Positions 21,750 to 33,200 of a DNA stretch of 64,000 nucleotides are shown here, piece after piece; within the stretch, counting starts at the first letter, position 1, and each line of letters starts with the position of its first letter. The position numbers and the translations under genes were made by a program. Location: positions 92,485,029-92,549,028 of the forward strand of contig CP092870.1 in the NCBI GenBank assembly GCA_030710605.1, read 5' to 3'. The DNA is from Cordylochernes scorpioides. Lineage: Eukaryota; Arthropoda; Arachnida; Pseudoscorpiones; Chernetidae. A model generated the notes under the pieces. The model was not told the DNA's origin. It was given only the letters and a program-made list of their open reading frames with translations, and ran no database searches.

Positions 21750-22710
21750 GCTTGATGAATCAAGAAAGAATATTTGCCAATCCTCTGGAATAAAAGTTAA
21801 TATAAGTGTGTCACTGCTATCATAGCACATACCACATAGAAGAAATAGTAAATTGTACAAAACGTTTTAAAAATTATCTCTTCTCAATTTGCGGGAAATC
21901 TTGGGGTCTAAGCACCCAGAAAAGGCTAACTTTATATAAATCCATTTTCAGACCAATACTTACATATGGAGCCGAAATTTGGTTCAAATATTTAAATAAA
22001 AAATGTTTACAAAAACTTAAATTCAACCCAATATCAAATACTGACATGGTGTATACAAGCCTATAAATCCACATCATATAGCTGTGTTCATAGTTTGGCC
22101 AACATTCCTCTGATCTCAGACTTTATCGAATCCAGAATCATGATATCTGATCTGAGAAACTTATCCCCAGATGATCAACAAATTTATGACCCATTTATTC
22201 CAGGAATTATAGATACCTTTCTCAAATCAAGAATGAATGTTCTGAAAAACGAAGCAAATAATACTTTCTTAAGCTTTTTTCCCCAAGAAATCCCTAAATA
22301 CTTTCGTCCAAATTTTTATAATACTCAATTTGTTACAAACCACGGAAATTTCAAAAGTTTTCTAAATAGAATAAAGGCAGTGGAGGATTCAAGTTGCTTT
22401 TGTGGTATGGAGGAACAAACCTCAAGACATCTACTGATCGATTGCCCAGCATTTCAAGATTATAGAATGAAGAATGAACTAGTTGTTTATGAATTAAACG
22501 ATTTGATTTCCGATAAAAAATCATATCTAAAGTTCAATTCAAGTAAATACATTCTAAAATTTCTACAAAATCTGAGTTTCTAATGTTTTTATTCGTTGAA
22601 TAATGTAAATAACTTATGTAAACAAACTTTTCTCCTTGTTTGGCGCAAGTATCCCTTGCGGGATATAGCGCTTTGGAAATAAAATAATTGTAATAATAAT
22701 TGTAATCAGG
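21750..22710 (+). pseudogene. LINE C-terminal relic with zinc-knuckle-like motif
   Basis: The plus strand holds TQKRLTLYKSIFRPILTYGAEIW, the end of a LINE reverse transcriptase. A frameshift near 22,045 follows, then LANIPLISDFIESR and the cysteine/histidine motif CFCGMEEQTSRHLLIDCPAF, typical of the C-terminus of R1/LOA/Tad-like LINEs. The frame ends at 22,583. The 3' UTR has TTGCGGGATATAGCGC and ends in an (AATTGT)-like simple repeat at about 22,690-22,710. It is 5'-truncated; no endonuclease is present. Confidence 0.78.
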
Positions 22711-22959
22711 TGATTAATTCATCATAGGAATTTTTTTTTTTAAATAAATTTTAACAGTAGAACATTTTTTATATGGTTTATTGGGTATATAAATAAAATT
22801 CTTTCAAAAAGTTTTGGTGGCCTATAATTGTGGATGCATTTAAAATGTAAATTGATATATTTTTATTCCCTAAAGGCTTAGGTTTTACAATGATTTGTTT
22901 ATTTAATCAAACAAATACCAATTGTTTATTTCACATGGTGCAAGAGAGACCAAATATGT

Positions 22960-23341
22960 AGTAAAACTAGTTGTTAAAATTTTACACAAATAAATTTACT
23001 GGCAATGCGCTTCTTTTAAATAGCATCAAATATTATCTCTACAGACCTTACTGCAATAATATGAGTTATTGAATGAGAGGGCTTGGCTCATCAGTAGTGA
23101 ACCCTCTCAGCGGTTTCGCCGCTATAATATTTTTTATGAAAACATTTTGCAGTAAAACTAGTTGTTAAAATTTTACACAAATAAATTTATTGGCAATGCG
23201 CTTCTTTTAAATAGCATCAAATATTATCTCTACAGACCTTACTGCAATAATATGAGTTATTGAATGAGAGGGCTTGGCTCATCAGTAGTGAACCCTCTCA
23301 GCGGTTTCGCCGCTATAATATTTTTTATGAAAACATTTTGT
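22960..23341. repeat. 191-bp tandem duplication
   Basis: Units 22960-23150 and 23151-23341 are nearly identical; the visible differences are TTACTGGC/TTATTGGC and the last base. Each has two hairpins, GAGAGGG...CCCTCTC and AGCGG-TTTCG-CCGCT. A diverged inverted copy lies at 23,505-23,650 and a related block at 25,600-25,690. Confidence 0.85.
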
Positions 23342-23504
23342 AGAAGAGCTTTGCTCGATGCAATACTTTGAAATTATATGTATGTACCTCTACAGACCTA
23401 TAAGCCTATGTCCATAGTTCACTAAACACCCCTAAGCTGCCTTCCATAGAAAATACAGGATATATTCTAATCCAATACAATAGTAGAGCGGTCTAGAGAT
23501 TAAT

Positions 23505-23650
23505 TTGGCGAAACTGTTGAGAGGGTTCATTACTGATGAGCCAAGCCCTCTCATTCAATAACTCATATTATTGCAGTAAGGTCTGTAGAGATAACATTTG
23601 ATGATATTTAAAAGAAGCGCATTGCCAGTAAATTTATATGTGTAAAAATT
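23505..23650. repeat. Inverted, diverged copy of the 191-bp unit
   Basis: GAGAGGGTTCATTACTGATG...CAATAACTCATATTATTGCAG...AAGAAGCGCATTGCCAGTAA is the reverse complement of the duplicated unit. With the pair upstream it can form a long hairpin. Confidence 0.7.
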
Positions 23651-23954
23651 TAACGATAGATGGCAATTAAATTTAAAACTAGTTGTATATACATTTATAA
23701 GTATACACATAGACATCTTTTTAAATTCAAATTAGCAATTTTTTAAGTAACTCCTTCAAATTGGCAATTTTGTTCATACTTGGTCATCTCATAAAGATCA
23801 CCGTGTTTCAAACATCTTTCATAGTTATTGTGTCTGAATCCTGGATATATATGCTAAACCATACAACTTTTTTAAGTTTTGTTCATGAGTCCTTTTTTTT
23901 TATTCCCTCCTATGGAATAATTAATTTAGATTGTAAAATTATATATCAATTAAA

Positions 23955-24211
23955 ATAATTTCAAAAAGTTTCTTTATTCAATAAAAATAGCTAGTTTTCA
24001 ATCGTTAGCTCATCATCAGGCCAATTGTTTCACAAATTTCTACAATATATATAGAGGTGTAGGAGGTATTTACATATTGTACAAATGCAAATTCCTCCTA
24101 CACCTTATATTGTAGATATTTGCAAAACAATTGTCCTGATAATGAGCTAACACTTGAAAGCTTGCCATTTTTATTGAATAAAGAAACTTTTTGAAATTAT
24201 TTCAATTGATA
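23955..24211. repeat. Foldback element with two hammerhead-like cores
   Basis: The outer arms ATAATTTCAAAAAGTTTC (23,955) and GAAACTTTTTGAAATTAT (24,194) are inverted repeats about 90 bases long. The minus strand at 23991-24019 reads CTGATGA-T-GAGCTAACGATT-GAAAACTAG. The plus strand at 24136-24163 reads CTGATAA-T-GAGCTAACACTT-GAAAGCTT. Both look like decayed forms of one hammerhead-like core whose stem II would have been GAGC-UAAC-GCUC. A second inverted repeat in the centre (CCTCCTACACC) closes the palindrome. Confidence 0.6.
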
Positions 24212-24445
24212 TTAGAATAATCAAATATAAATAACAATTTTGTTTAGTACTAAAAGCAAAAGAATCATCACAGGTATGAATCTTTAGATAATAAAAAAAA
24301 AAAAAAAGCACGGAATGAATAAAGATATTGCCAATATATGCCTTTTTTTGTTATCCAATGAATTATGTGTAAGGATTTATCTATTTTTCAAAAGAAAATG
24401 AATCTTTGTATATAACTTGTATCTTGCTACATTTACAACAGACAT

Positions 24446-24767
24446 GAGGGGGTCGGTGGAAGGCTGGTTAAACCGTTCGGTTTACGACCACTACGACCCG
24501 GGTTCGATCCCCGCATTGGACACTTTTTTCTGTTTAAAGAAAAAAAAAATGCTCCAATGGCCCCCCGATTCTTGCAAAAGTCCAACCCCACCAGCGAGTG
24601 CAAGTAACCAAACGGGGCTCTGGCACATTTGTAAGTGCAAAGTCGAACTGCTTTCACATGTGTAGACATGTGGTGCGCTTACAGTAAAAAAAGCAGTCGC
24701 TAACTACCCACCATGATTATCATGGCCTGTACCACGTGTACTAGGGATAAGCAAAAAAAAAAAAAAA
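24446..24767 (+). mobile_element. tRNA-derived SINE, full length
   Basis: The 5' head GGGGGTCGGTGGAAGGCTGG carries an A-box-like segment, and GGGTTCGATCCCC is a perfect Pol III B box. The body has CTTGCAAAAGTCCAACCCC and the tail is CTAGGGATAAGC followed by poly-A. An 11-bp target duplication ACAACAGACAT flanks it (24435-24445 and 24768-24778). This is the reference copy for the family in this window. Confidence 0.9.
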
Positions 24768-25599
24768 ACAACAGACATCAGTAAATTTTTCTCTTCTCTC
24801 TATAGCGCTGAGTGTTTACTAGCTGGAGTGTCTTTTAATTCTAAGAACTATGAATGCCACAGCCAGGCACCCTCTTTCTTTATGTTACATTTACAATCTA
24901 TTTCATTACAATACTCTCAAACTCCTTTAAACAATTGGATCATGGTAGACTTTGTCTTCACCATTTGTGGCATTTGGGCAGCCAAGCTGCCAATGTAAAT
25001 AAGGAGCTTCATAGTATATAATTTTTAAACCATTTATTTGTAGTCTTTTTTAAAATAAATAGAGAAATATATGAAATTTAAAATATATATATTTCAAAGA
25101 AACTATTATAGATACACACACAGACAAAAACCTTTATTAAGACACACAGGTCTTACAGAGGATTCTCCTTGGGGTTACAAGACGGAGAAACCCATGAAAG
25201 TGGTAAATATACAAAGGGGTAAAAATGGAGAAAGATTATATACACATGGTAAATATATACAGATTATTATTTGAATAATCCTATGGAAAATAAAAATATG
25301 GATTTGGAAAAATTTTTTTTTTTTTTGGAAATATGGGTGGGAGAAGTGGAGAGCGAAAAGAGGAAAGAAAACAGGTATTTACATATGGAACATACATATA
25401 ATGGAACAAGTCAATTTAAGCTCTTCTGCTCACACAGCACAGGTGGACCATGGCTTTTTTCAAGAAATCTTTAAGAGATTTTCCAGGAAAATCCGAGTGT
25501 TCAGAGATGTAAGGTAAACACCGTTATTATAGGTGCAATATAGGAAATTAAAAAATATATATATTTCAAAGAAACTATTATAGATGTGTATGATTCTTT

Positions 25600-25915
25600 T
25601 AAAATAAAACAATTTCTACTGCCCTTACTGCAATAGAAAAATTAATAGGAGGGCCTGGCTATCAGTGGTGAACCCTCCCAGGGGTTTCGCCAGTTTAATC
25701 CACTATACCGCGGTTATATTGCATTTTTCGATCTTCCTTTTATAGTGATACTGATGCTAGACTCTTGCAATGGGTGTTTATAATATAAGAATCTAGAATC
25801 AGTATTACTATGAAAGGAAGATCGAAAAATGCAATATAACAGCAGTATGGTAGATTAAACTGGCGTCTATAATAGTTTCGAATTTTCATTACAGATGGCG
25901 CGCTAATGCATCATA
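25600..25915. repeat. Foldback MITE
   Basis: TATTGCATTTTTCGATCTTCC near 25,707 is mirrored by GGAAGATCGAAAAATGCAAT near 25,815, with an inner pair TCTAGA. The left flank AACCCTCCCAGGGGTTTCGCC resembles the end of the 191-bp unit. The right flank has CAGATGGCGCGCTAATGCATC as at 1,210. Confidence 0.6.
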
Positions 25916-26029
25916 AAAAAAATTAATATTATTAAAAACTATAAATGGCAACCTTATTTTTCCTATAAATACACTCATGAACAAAATGTAAGGAAGTTAT
26001 ACCTTTTAGCATGTATATAGGGATATTTG

Positions 26030-27235
26030 ATACACGGTGACTTTTGGTCCAAGAAAATCACCTGCTGGGAATCTTGGAGAAGACGATCTCCAGATGGTCC
26101 TCATACGTCCGTCGCTCGCACCGGTCGGACGAGCAAGAGCGTTCAACTCGCTGGTACTAGCGGCAGTGTTCCACCATTTGCATGGCTACCTGCCCGGAGA
26201 CGCCACCATCGACAAATTAGGCCAGGCTGACGCCGTTCGTCTGGGGGTCCTGCCATCGAGCCGCCTGGCTCCCGAGAAGTTTACTGACCCGCCCTGTGTC
26301 CGTGGGTGGCGTAGGGCTGCTGGATGTAAGGACCCAACTCCTCGCCTGCTTCAAGGGGTTCAGATTATATGCCGAGCAGGGGGAAAGAATTCCTATTCAT
26401 GGCTGGTGGAGTCCAGTTTCAGGATGGCCTCCTTGTCTTCGGGTTTCTGGGCTGCCGAGTCGTCTGCTCGATCTAAGGGAGTAGGCCTCCATCATGGGCC
26501 TGAACCATCGGGTGGTGTCCACTCCCACCATACTAAAAAACCTTCTGGTCGGTGTCTGCAGGTTCCTGGCGACACCATCGTTTCAGGCTCCCTCAAGGTG
26601 GAGAGGAATGCGTGTCCATGACCTGGGGTTCCCTGCTCCGTCGCTGAGATATAGCACCTGCGACGATGCAGTCTCCCTTGGTTCTTTCTACCTGGATCTG
26701 ATCGCGGGGATCTTACATCAGGAGAGGAGCTTGCGCGTGACGGCCACGCCGTTCTTGCGAATCAGCACATGTACTGCGCGTCCTAGGAGCGTCCCCGCCT
26801 GGCCGCCGTTCCCATTCGGGGGGTGGGGGGGGGGGGCTATGCAGCGGATATCGCTCTGCGGCTGGCCCTGTTCGCCCTGCCTCATCCTGAGACCGGCGTC
26901 GAGGCAGTTGTCTGTATCTACTGCTGCTCCAGCGACCTGTCGCTGACCCACCGCTACTTGTCCTGAAGCGAGAAGCGCCGTCCGCCCTGTCATCCGAGAG
27001 GTATTATCCATCATCGGGGACCACCAGACCTGCAGTCCTGGATCTTCGCGGTGGGCCTCGAGGATCGCGCCATCAATATCTCCTCAGTGGCGATGCATGC
27101 GATTTACGTTTCTTCGTGGATCGTGAAATGCGTGGTGTCGCTGGAGATCCGCTGGCGATCTTCAATCAAACTCTGCAGCGGTGGCAGAGGCCTCATATAC
27201 ATTCATGGTACATGTGTATATATCTATGTGATGAT
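26030..27235 (+). pseudogene. GC-rich LINE ORF2 relic
   Basis: This 1.2-kb island is much GC-richer than its surroundings. Translations in shifting frames give GRARAFNSLVLAAVFHHLHG and VSVGGVGLLDVRTQLLAC, which match the region after the reverse transcriptase in LINE ORF2 proteins (…GGLGLLDVR…). Several frameshifts and stops separate the pieces. I cannot assign the clade. The abrupt composition change suggests a recent insertion from a family with different base composition. Confidence 0.55.
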
Positions 27236-27239
27236 TTAA

Positions 27240-28012
27240 GACCATGGAATTGTTGTAAATAGTCTAGATATCTACTACCACATGTTCCACCCCATGACTG
27301 TATATAACTTCTTATGTACTGCACATAGAAAGCCTCAACTAACATCAATCTGTACCGCGTAAGAATCTAATAAAGTATAACAACTGTACAGATAGAAGGA
27401 ATGGAGACTAACAGGAGAAGATTAAGGTTAAAACTAATCAGGCTTAGGTGAGAGTAGAAGTCAAACCTAAGAAGTAGGCCTAGAAGAGAACATAACTAAA
27501 TAAAGTCACAGTTAACCTTCTGACCCCGGAAACCCTGCAAGCTAAGTTTAAGCCAATATTTCCTGGGCAAGACCGGACGTATCTTATGATCGCGGAAACC
27601 ATAAAAGTCGAGTAACGCCCCGTATTTCCGGAGCAAGGCCGGATATATCTTCCGTCAAAGGCAGTAGCAAAGACCAATTAGAAAGAATCACCTAAATAGG
27701 TCAACCAATAGAAAAAGGCCATGTGACACCTTTCGACCAATGGGAAAGAAGAAAGGTCTTGGTGTTAAATCGAGAACCTAGAATAGGCAGTATACGCTTG
27801 GCTCTCAACAAGGTAACACTTGCTCTAAAGATCTCCCTCTCTCCTCATCCCATTCCTTCTTGACGTCAAAGGCTTTTAGTGGAATCTCTGTTTGTTTATT
27901 TCACCTTTGGCCCAGCTGTGTCGCCTTCCACCACGACTGCACGGTAGAGTTGACGTCGAGGTTCGTCTAGCATCAGGTAACACTGGTCCCAGAGGTCCCA
28001 AGATATCACATC
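27240..28012. other. Unassigned repeat-like sequence, LTR-like
   Basis: It contains an AATAAA-like signal near 27,370 and several CCAAT boxes (GACCAATTAG, AACCAATAG, GACCAATGG at 27,670-27,750). Two similar blocks, CCCCGGAAACCCTGCAAGC near 27,524 and ATCGCGGAAACCATAAAAG near 27,590, form a short tandem repeat. No ORF or clear termini. Confidence 0.3.
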
Positions 28013-28013
28013 T

Positions 28014-28506
28014 ATATATATAAAAATGAATGTATGTCTGTTTGTTTGTCCTTTATGCCTGACCAAACCACTCATTGGATCGCCATGAAACTTTGGGAAG
28101 TTATTTAGTATAGTACTGGGAAGGTTTCTAGCAAATAAAATTTTTGAAATAACTTTTCGCCTAGAAATAATCAAGATAAATATTCTAATTTATCTGTTAT
28201 AATTCAACAATCTGCTCTAAATATTATCATGATGATACGATGATTTTATAATGTAGAAAATTAGGAAAGACAAAATTCAGGATGACACGGCAATTTATTT
28301 GAGACAAGAATAATGATACAATTCAAAGGCAAGATACTATTCCTTTAACTTCCAATTACCGAGGGAACCACAATTAATATTGATTTTATTCAACTTATCG
28401 AGTATTTTTCAAAGGACCGGGAAAAAAATGTTCACTTTATCGAGAGATTCGTTAGACAAACTTTTACTCGGGTAAAACCCGGGTGAAGCCGGGTACGTCC
28501 GCTAGT
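28014..28506 (+). mobile_element. Non-autonomous Helitron, clean ends
   Basis: Starts TCTATATATATAAAAATG after an A and ends GTCCGCTAG before a T. The terminal hairpin CCCGGGTGAAGCCGGG lies about 12 bases before CTAG. 493 bp, no target duplication, no coding region. Its 5' block (GTATGTCTGTTTGTTTG) is the commonest Helitron 5' type and differs inside from the 19,330 family. Confidence 0.85.
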
Positions 28507-28637
28507 TTTTATTATTTTTGTATTACATTCATCATCATCATCATTGTGAATTTCTCATTATCATTACTTAAATAATGCTGACAGTGCACTTTTACCCCTT
28601 TATTGACAAGATATTATTAAAGCTGTGTTAATGTTAA

Positions 28638-28683
<46 letters not shown>

Positions 28684-29393
28684 CCCTATATAATAGGCAA
28701 CTAAGTTAATAGTTCTGATCGGGATAGATGATCTAGCAAAGGAAGCCAGGAAGATGGGTCAAGAACAAATGTAAATATTTGATGTTGATGCTCTCTCTCT
28801 TTGGCAAAATCCAAGAAAATCCAATAGAAGAAAAGGCAAAAACTTTAAAGTGTATATGAGTGTTTATAGTGACATTTGCAAACCTTACACCTTCATTTTA
28901 TTTGTCACACATAAATGCGCTTTATATCAATTTTTCCCTTTCTTGTTTGTTTGTTAAAACAAAATTTAACTGGCAAACATTCACTCAGTGAGAAACGGGC
29001 AGAACTGGGCCATTTACTTAGTATATGATAGTTATTATCATTTTAAAACTATGAAATATGCAAAGTAGTTTGTTATTTGTTTAATTTTAGGCTTGGAATG
29101 ACTTTTATTTTATTCTATACATCAAGGTTTTTTTTATTAGTATTTTTTTTAGAATAGTAGCAAACATCATTTTTTTATATTTAGAAGAATAGATACAGTG
29201 GTTTTAGTGTTTATTTAATTAAAAAAGATTATATCAAATTTATCAGGAATAGTAAAGATAATGATGACGTTATTAATTAATTTCAATTGAACATCATCAT
29301 TAAAAATATGGTTCAGCTGTAGTGGATGTTTTTTTTTACCCCAAAATACTGTTTTAACAAAAGTATTTTTCTTTCTTTTTTTTTATAGAATTA
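28507..29393. other. Intergenic AT-rich stretch with (TC)n microsatellite
   Basis: A (TC)n tract of about 15 units lies at 28,648-28,677. No gene or repeat boundary recognised elsewhere in it. Confidence 0.6.
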
Positions 29394-29980
29394 CTTGCCA
29401 AATGACCCGGCAACGCCCGGGTTTTACTCGATTAAATGCTTTTATTCAAATACTATTCATTACAATTATAAATTGGCGCCGTGGATGTCATTCTTGTGAA
29501 ACGTCCCGCTCCAAACTTTGTGTCTGAGAAGCGATATTTTTATAAAGCAATGATACAACACAATCTGAATTATATATATGTTGCCTAGAAATTGAGATAA
29601 GAGCTTCAGAAAAGGAAAAGGTTAGGCATGAAAATGGTAGTCTTTAAAAAAATATGTAAAATTTCTGCAAAAGAAGAATACTCCGCATATAAGTTATAAA
29701 AAATTCGATATTAAAATTTAAAAAATGAATGAAAACTAAATATATAATATTTTTTAAACAAAATGTAAATTAAAAAAAGAGGATATATAAATATATTGGA
29801 TTTAAAGAATAGTTATATATATCGTACATAGATGGCGCCACGACTTAGGTCATGGACCATTACTTCGCATTTTCCCCGCTAGAGGCACTACTTTCGAGCT
29901 AAAGGGCAAATTTCCACGCAAATTTGCAAATAACTCGATAAATATTCTATATGGAGACCTTTATATATACATATTCACTA
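29394..29980 (-). mobile_element. Helitron, reverse orientation, 5' end missing
   Basis: On the minus strand the 3' end has the hairpin CCCGGGCGTTGCCGGG, but the terminal CTAG is altered (CAAG). It shares AATTTATAATTGTAATGAATAG and TTGCAAATTTGC blocks in order with the Helitron at 19,330. The first ~100 bases of the family are absent. Confidence 0.65.
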
Positions 29981-30228
29981 TAAGTTTTTCAATAGTTAAC
30001 TCTATGTTAACTCTAGGTAAAAACAAAGTAAGCCAGGTATATATTCATTTGTTTCCTTAAACAGCAGAACCTCAATGCAAAGGACACCTAATTGCAGAGC
30101 TCAAGTGTCCTTCAGGGAGAGTTGCTAAATAGTAAAAATGATAATTTTACAAATGAAAGCTGTCCGTTTTAGAGAGGTGTTCTATAGTGCGAGTGTCCTC
30201 TTGTTGGGGCACGTTTTTTTTTTATAAC

Positions 30229-33200
30229 TGATATATAGCTAGCAATAAATATGTATATATATATATATATGTTTCTATGAAAATGTTAATCTGCAAGACG
30301 CAGGTTATCATCATCTTTGTTTTGTTGTTGTCACTTTTTGGCGTTTCGCAAAACAACAAAAATGCTGTATCAGACTTTACTAAGACAATAAAGATTTGCT
30401 ACAAAATAAAAGTGTACTAAGATGCTGCATTTGGCGACGAGGATATAAGAGTAAGTACCCTCGAATTTTGAAGTAAATATTTTTAGAAATTATCTTTGAT
30501 TTTGCATATAATTGAAAGTTATTTTTAAAAGACTAAAATTGCAAAGTTTTAGGATGCAAATTTAAAAAAAAAAAAAAAGTGGAATAAAATGGCTAGTTAC
30601 CAATTTAAGGAATATAATGAAGAAACTGAAACTTTTGAAACGTTTTATGAACGATTGGAACAGTTTCTCATATTGGAGGAGGCAGGGGATGAGAAGAAAA
30701 AGGCTTATCTCCTAACCCTCATGGGAAGTAAAACCTATGGTGTTTTGAAGAATTTGTGCAGTCCTATTCTACCTAAAAATAAAACTTTTGATGACCTAAT
30801 AGATATCTTGAAAAGGCACTTCTCTCCAAAGCGCTCAATTGTAGTAGAGAGGTTCATTTTTTTTAAAAGAATGCAATTAAAGGAAGAAAGCATCTCGGAC
30901 TACTTGGTGGAAATTAAGCGTTTGGCTTCCTCATGCAACTTTGGAAATTTTCTGGAGGATTCTTTACGTGATAAAATGGTTTGTGGGTTATATAATGCCA
31001 AAATACAAAATAGAATTTTGTCGGAGGGTGACATTTCTTTAGCTAAAGTAATTGAGATAGCATTATCTATGGAAGCGGCTGAGAAAAATACAAAATTATT
31101 CCATTTGGAGCAGGGTGAAGATTGTGTAGATAAGTTGAGGATTGAACGCAAGGTTGAATCAAATTTCCAGAATGGCAAATGTAAACATTGTGGTAAACCG
31201 CACAAAGAACCATGTAGATTTAAGGAGGCGATATGCTTTAAGTGTAATAAAAAAGGACACATTGCCTCAATATGTTGGAGCAGTAGAAGAAATCTAAGGC
31301 AACATCAGAATCAGCCGGGAAATATACATCAGATAGGAGACCAAGAAGAGGAGGAAGAGTATGTCCAGAAAATTATAAGCGTGACGATACCTGAGTATAA
31401 AATTAATTTTGCCTCAAGTGACCCTCCCTATCTGATGGAGTTAAAAGTAGAAGGAAACTTTATTAAATTTGAAATGGATACGGGTAGTGGTCTAACACTG
31501 ATATCAGAAAAGGATTTTAAAAATAGTCTTCAACACTTGAAATTGGAAAAAGCGAGTATTATTGTAAGAACTTATGATGGTACCGTGGTACCCATTCTGG
31601 GTAAAATCAATGTCAAAGTGGAGTGTCAAGATATTACTTACACACTTAGAGCGTTGGTGGTGAAAGGAGAAAAGAGGGCGTTGATGGGAAGAGAATGGAT
31701 AAATAGATTGAAATTGGGCTGTTTCGCGGTAAAACATATGCCTGTGGAAATTACCATTGAGGAAATTTTGAAGGAAAATCAAGCCTTATTTGCGGAGACA
31801 ACTGAACCAATAAAAGGTTTCACATTTTCAGTAAACATGTGTGATGTGAATCCAATTTTCCATAAGGCTCGTCCGGTGCCTTTCGCCATTAGGCCAGCAG
31901 TTACTGAAGCATTAGACAAAATGGTGGCTAAGGGTTATCTATGTGAGGTGGCGAGCAGTAAATGGGCCACTCCAGTGGTTGTAGTGCCGAAGAAAAATAA
32001 AGAGATCAGAATTTGCTGCGACTTCAAGGTAACTCTAAATAAATATTTGGACACTGCGGCCTATCCCCTTCCCACACAGCAAGATTTATTCTCCACATTG
32101 GCCAAGGGAAAATACTTTTCTAAATTGGACTTGAGGAACGCTTATCTGCAATTAGAGGTGGACCCAGGCACCCGACCGTTACTAACGATAAATACTCATA
32201 AAGGGCTGTTCAGGTTTAAGAGAATGCCATTTGGATTGGCAAATGCGCCCAGTTATTTTCAATCTGTAATGGATAGGGTTTTGTCAGGTATAGGAGGCGT
32301 AATTTGTTATATTGATGATGTCCTTATAGCCACAGCATCAATTGAAGAACATCTGGCGTTGTTGAAGACTATATTTGCTCGCTTGGCGAAGTATAATATC
32401 AAACTAAAGAAAGAAAAATGCCTATTTTTGCAAAAAGAAATTGAATATTTAGGACATCTTGTCACGGAAGAGGGCATCAGACCTTTAGATCATAAGGTAC
32501 AAGCAATACAGAAGGCCAAAACGCCTACGAATATCTCTGAATTAAGGTCATTTCTTGGTTTGGTAAACTTTTATGGGAAGTTCATACCCAATTTGCCAGA
32601 GCTTTTGAAGCCTCTTCATGAGCTTCTTCACAAAAAACGTCCTTGGGTTTGGACAAAGGAATGTGGAGAGGCCATTGACAAGTGCAAGAATAGCATTACC
32701 TCGGAGAGGGTGCTAGTCCCTTATGATGCGACTTTGCCATTGTGTTTGGCCACTGATGCATCGCAGATTGGAGTGGGCGCTGTGTTGTCACATATTATAG
32801 AAGGCCAGGAGAGACCGATTATGTTTGCCTCACGGACTTTATCAGTAGCAGAACAAAATTATTCTCAGATTGAGAAGGAGGCTCTAGCCATTATTTATGG
32901 AGTTACCAAGTTTCATCAATTTATTTATGGAAGAAAATTTATTCTTATTACAGACCATAAGCCATTGGTGACCATTTTGGGCTCAAGATCAGGAATCCCC
33001 ACCTTATCTACTTCAAGATTGCAGCGTTGGGCGCTTATTTTGTCAGCTTATACTTACGATATTAAATTTCGAAGAACTCAAGACCATGGGAATGCAGATC
33101 TTCTGTCACGTTTTCCTGTGGGCTGTGAAGAAATTCCAAGATTAAATAATGTCTATGCTTTATCCTTTGTGGAAGAATTGCCGATCACAGCAGAGGAAAT

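Noticed and set aside
22960-23341. GGCGAAACC...CTGATGAGCC on the minus strand of the 191-bp unit as a permuted hammerhead
   Set aside because: The bases between GAAA and CTGATGA are too few for stem I, and both words are better explained as parts of simple hairpins (GCGG-CGAAA-CCGC and TGAGAGGG...CCCTCTCA).
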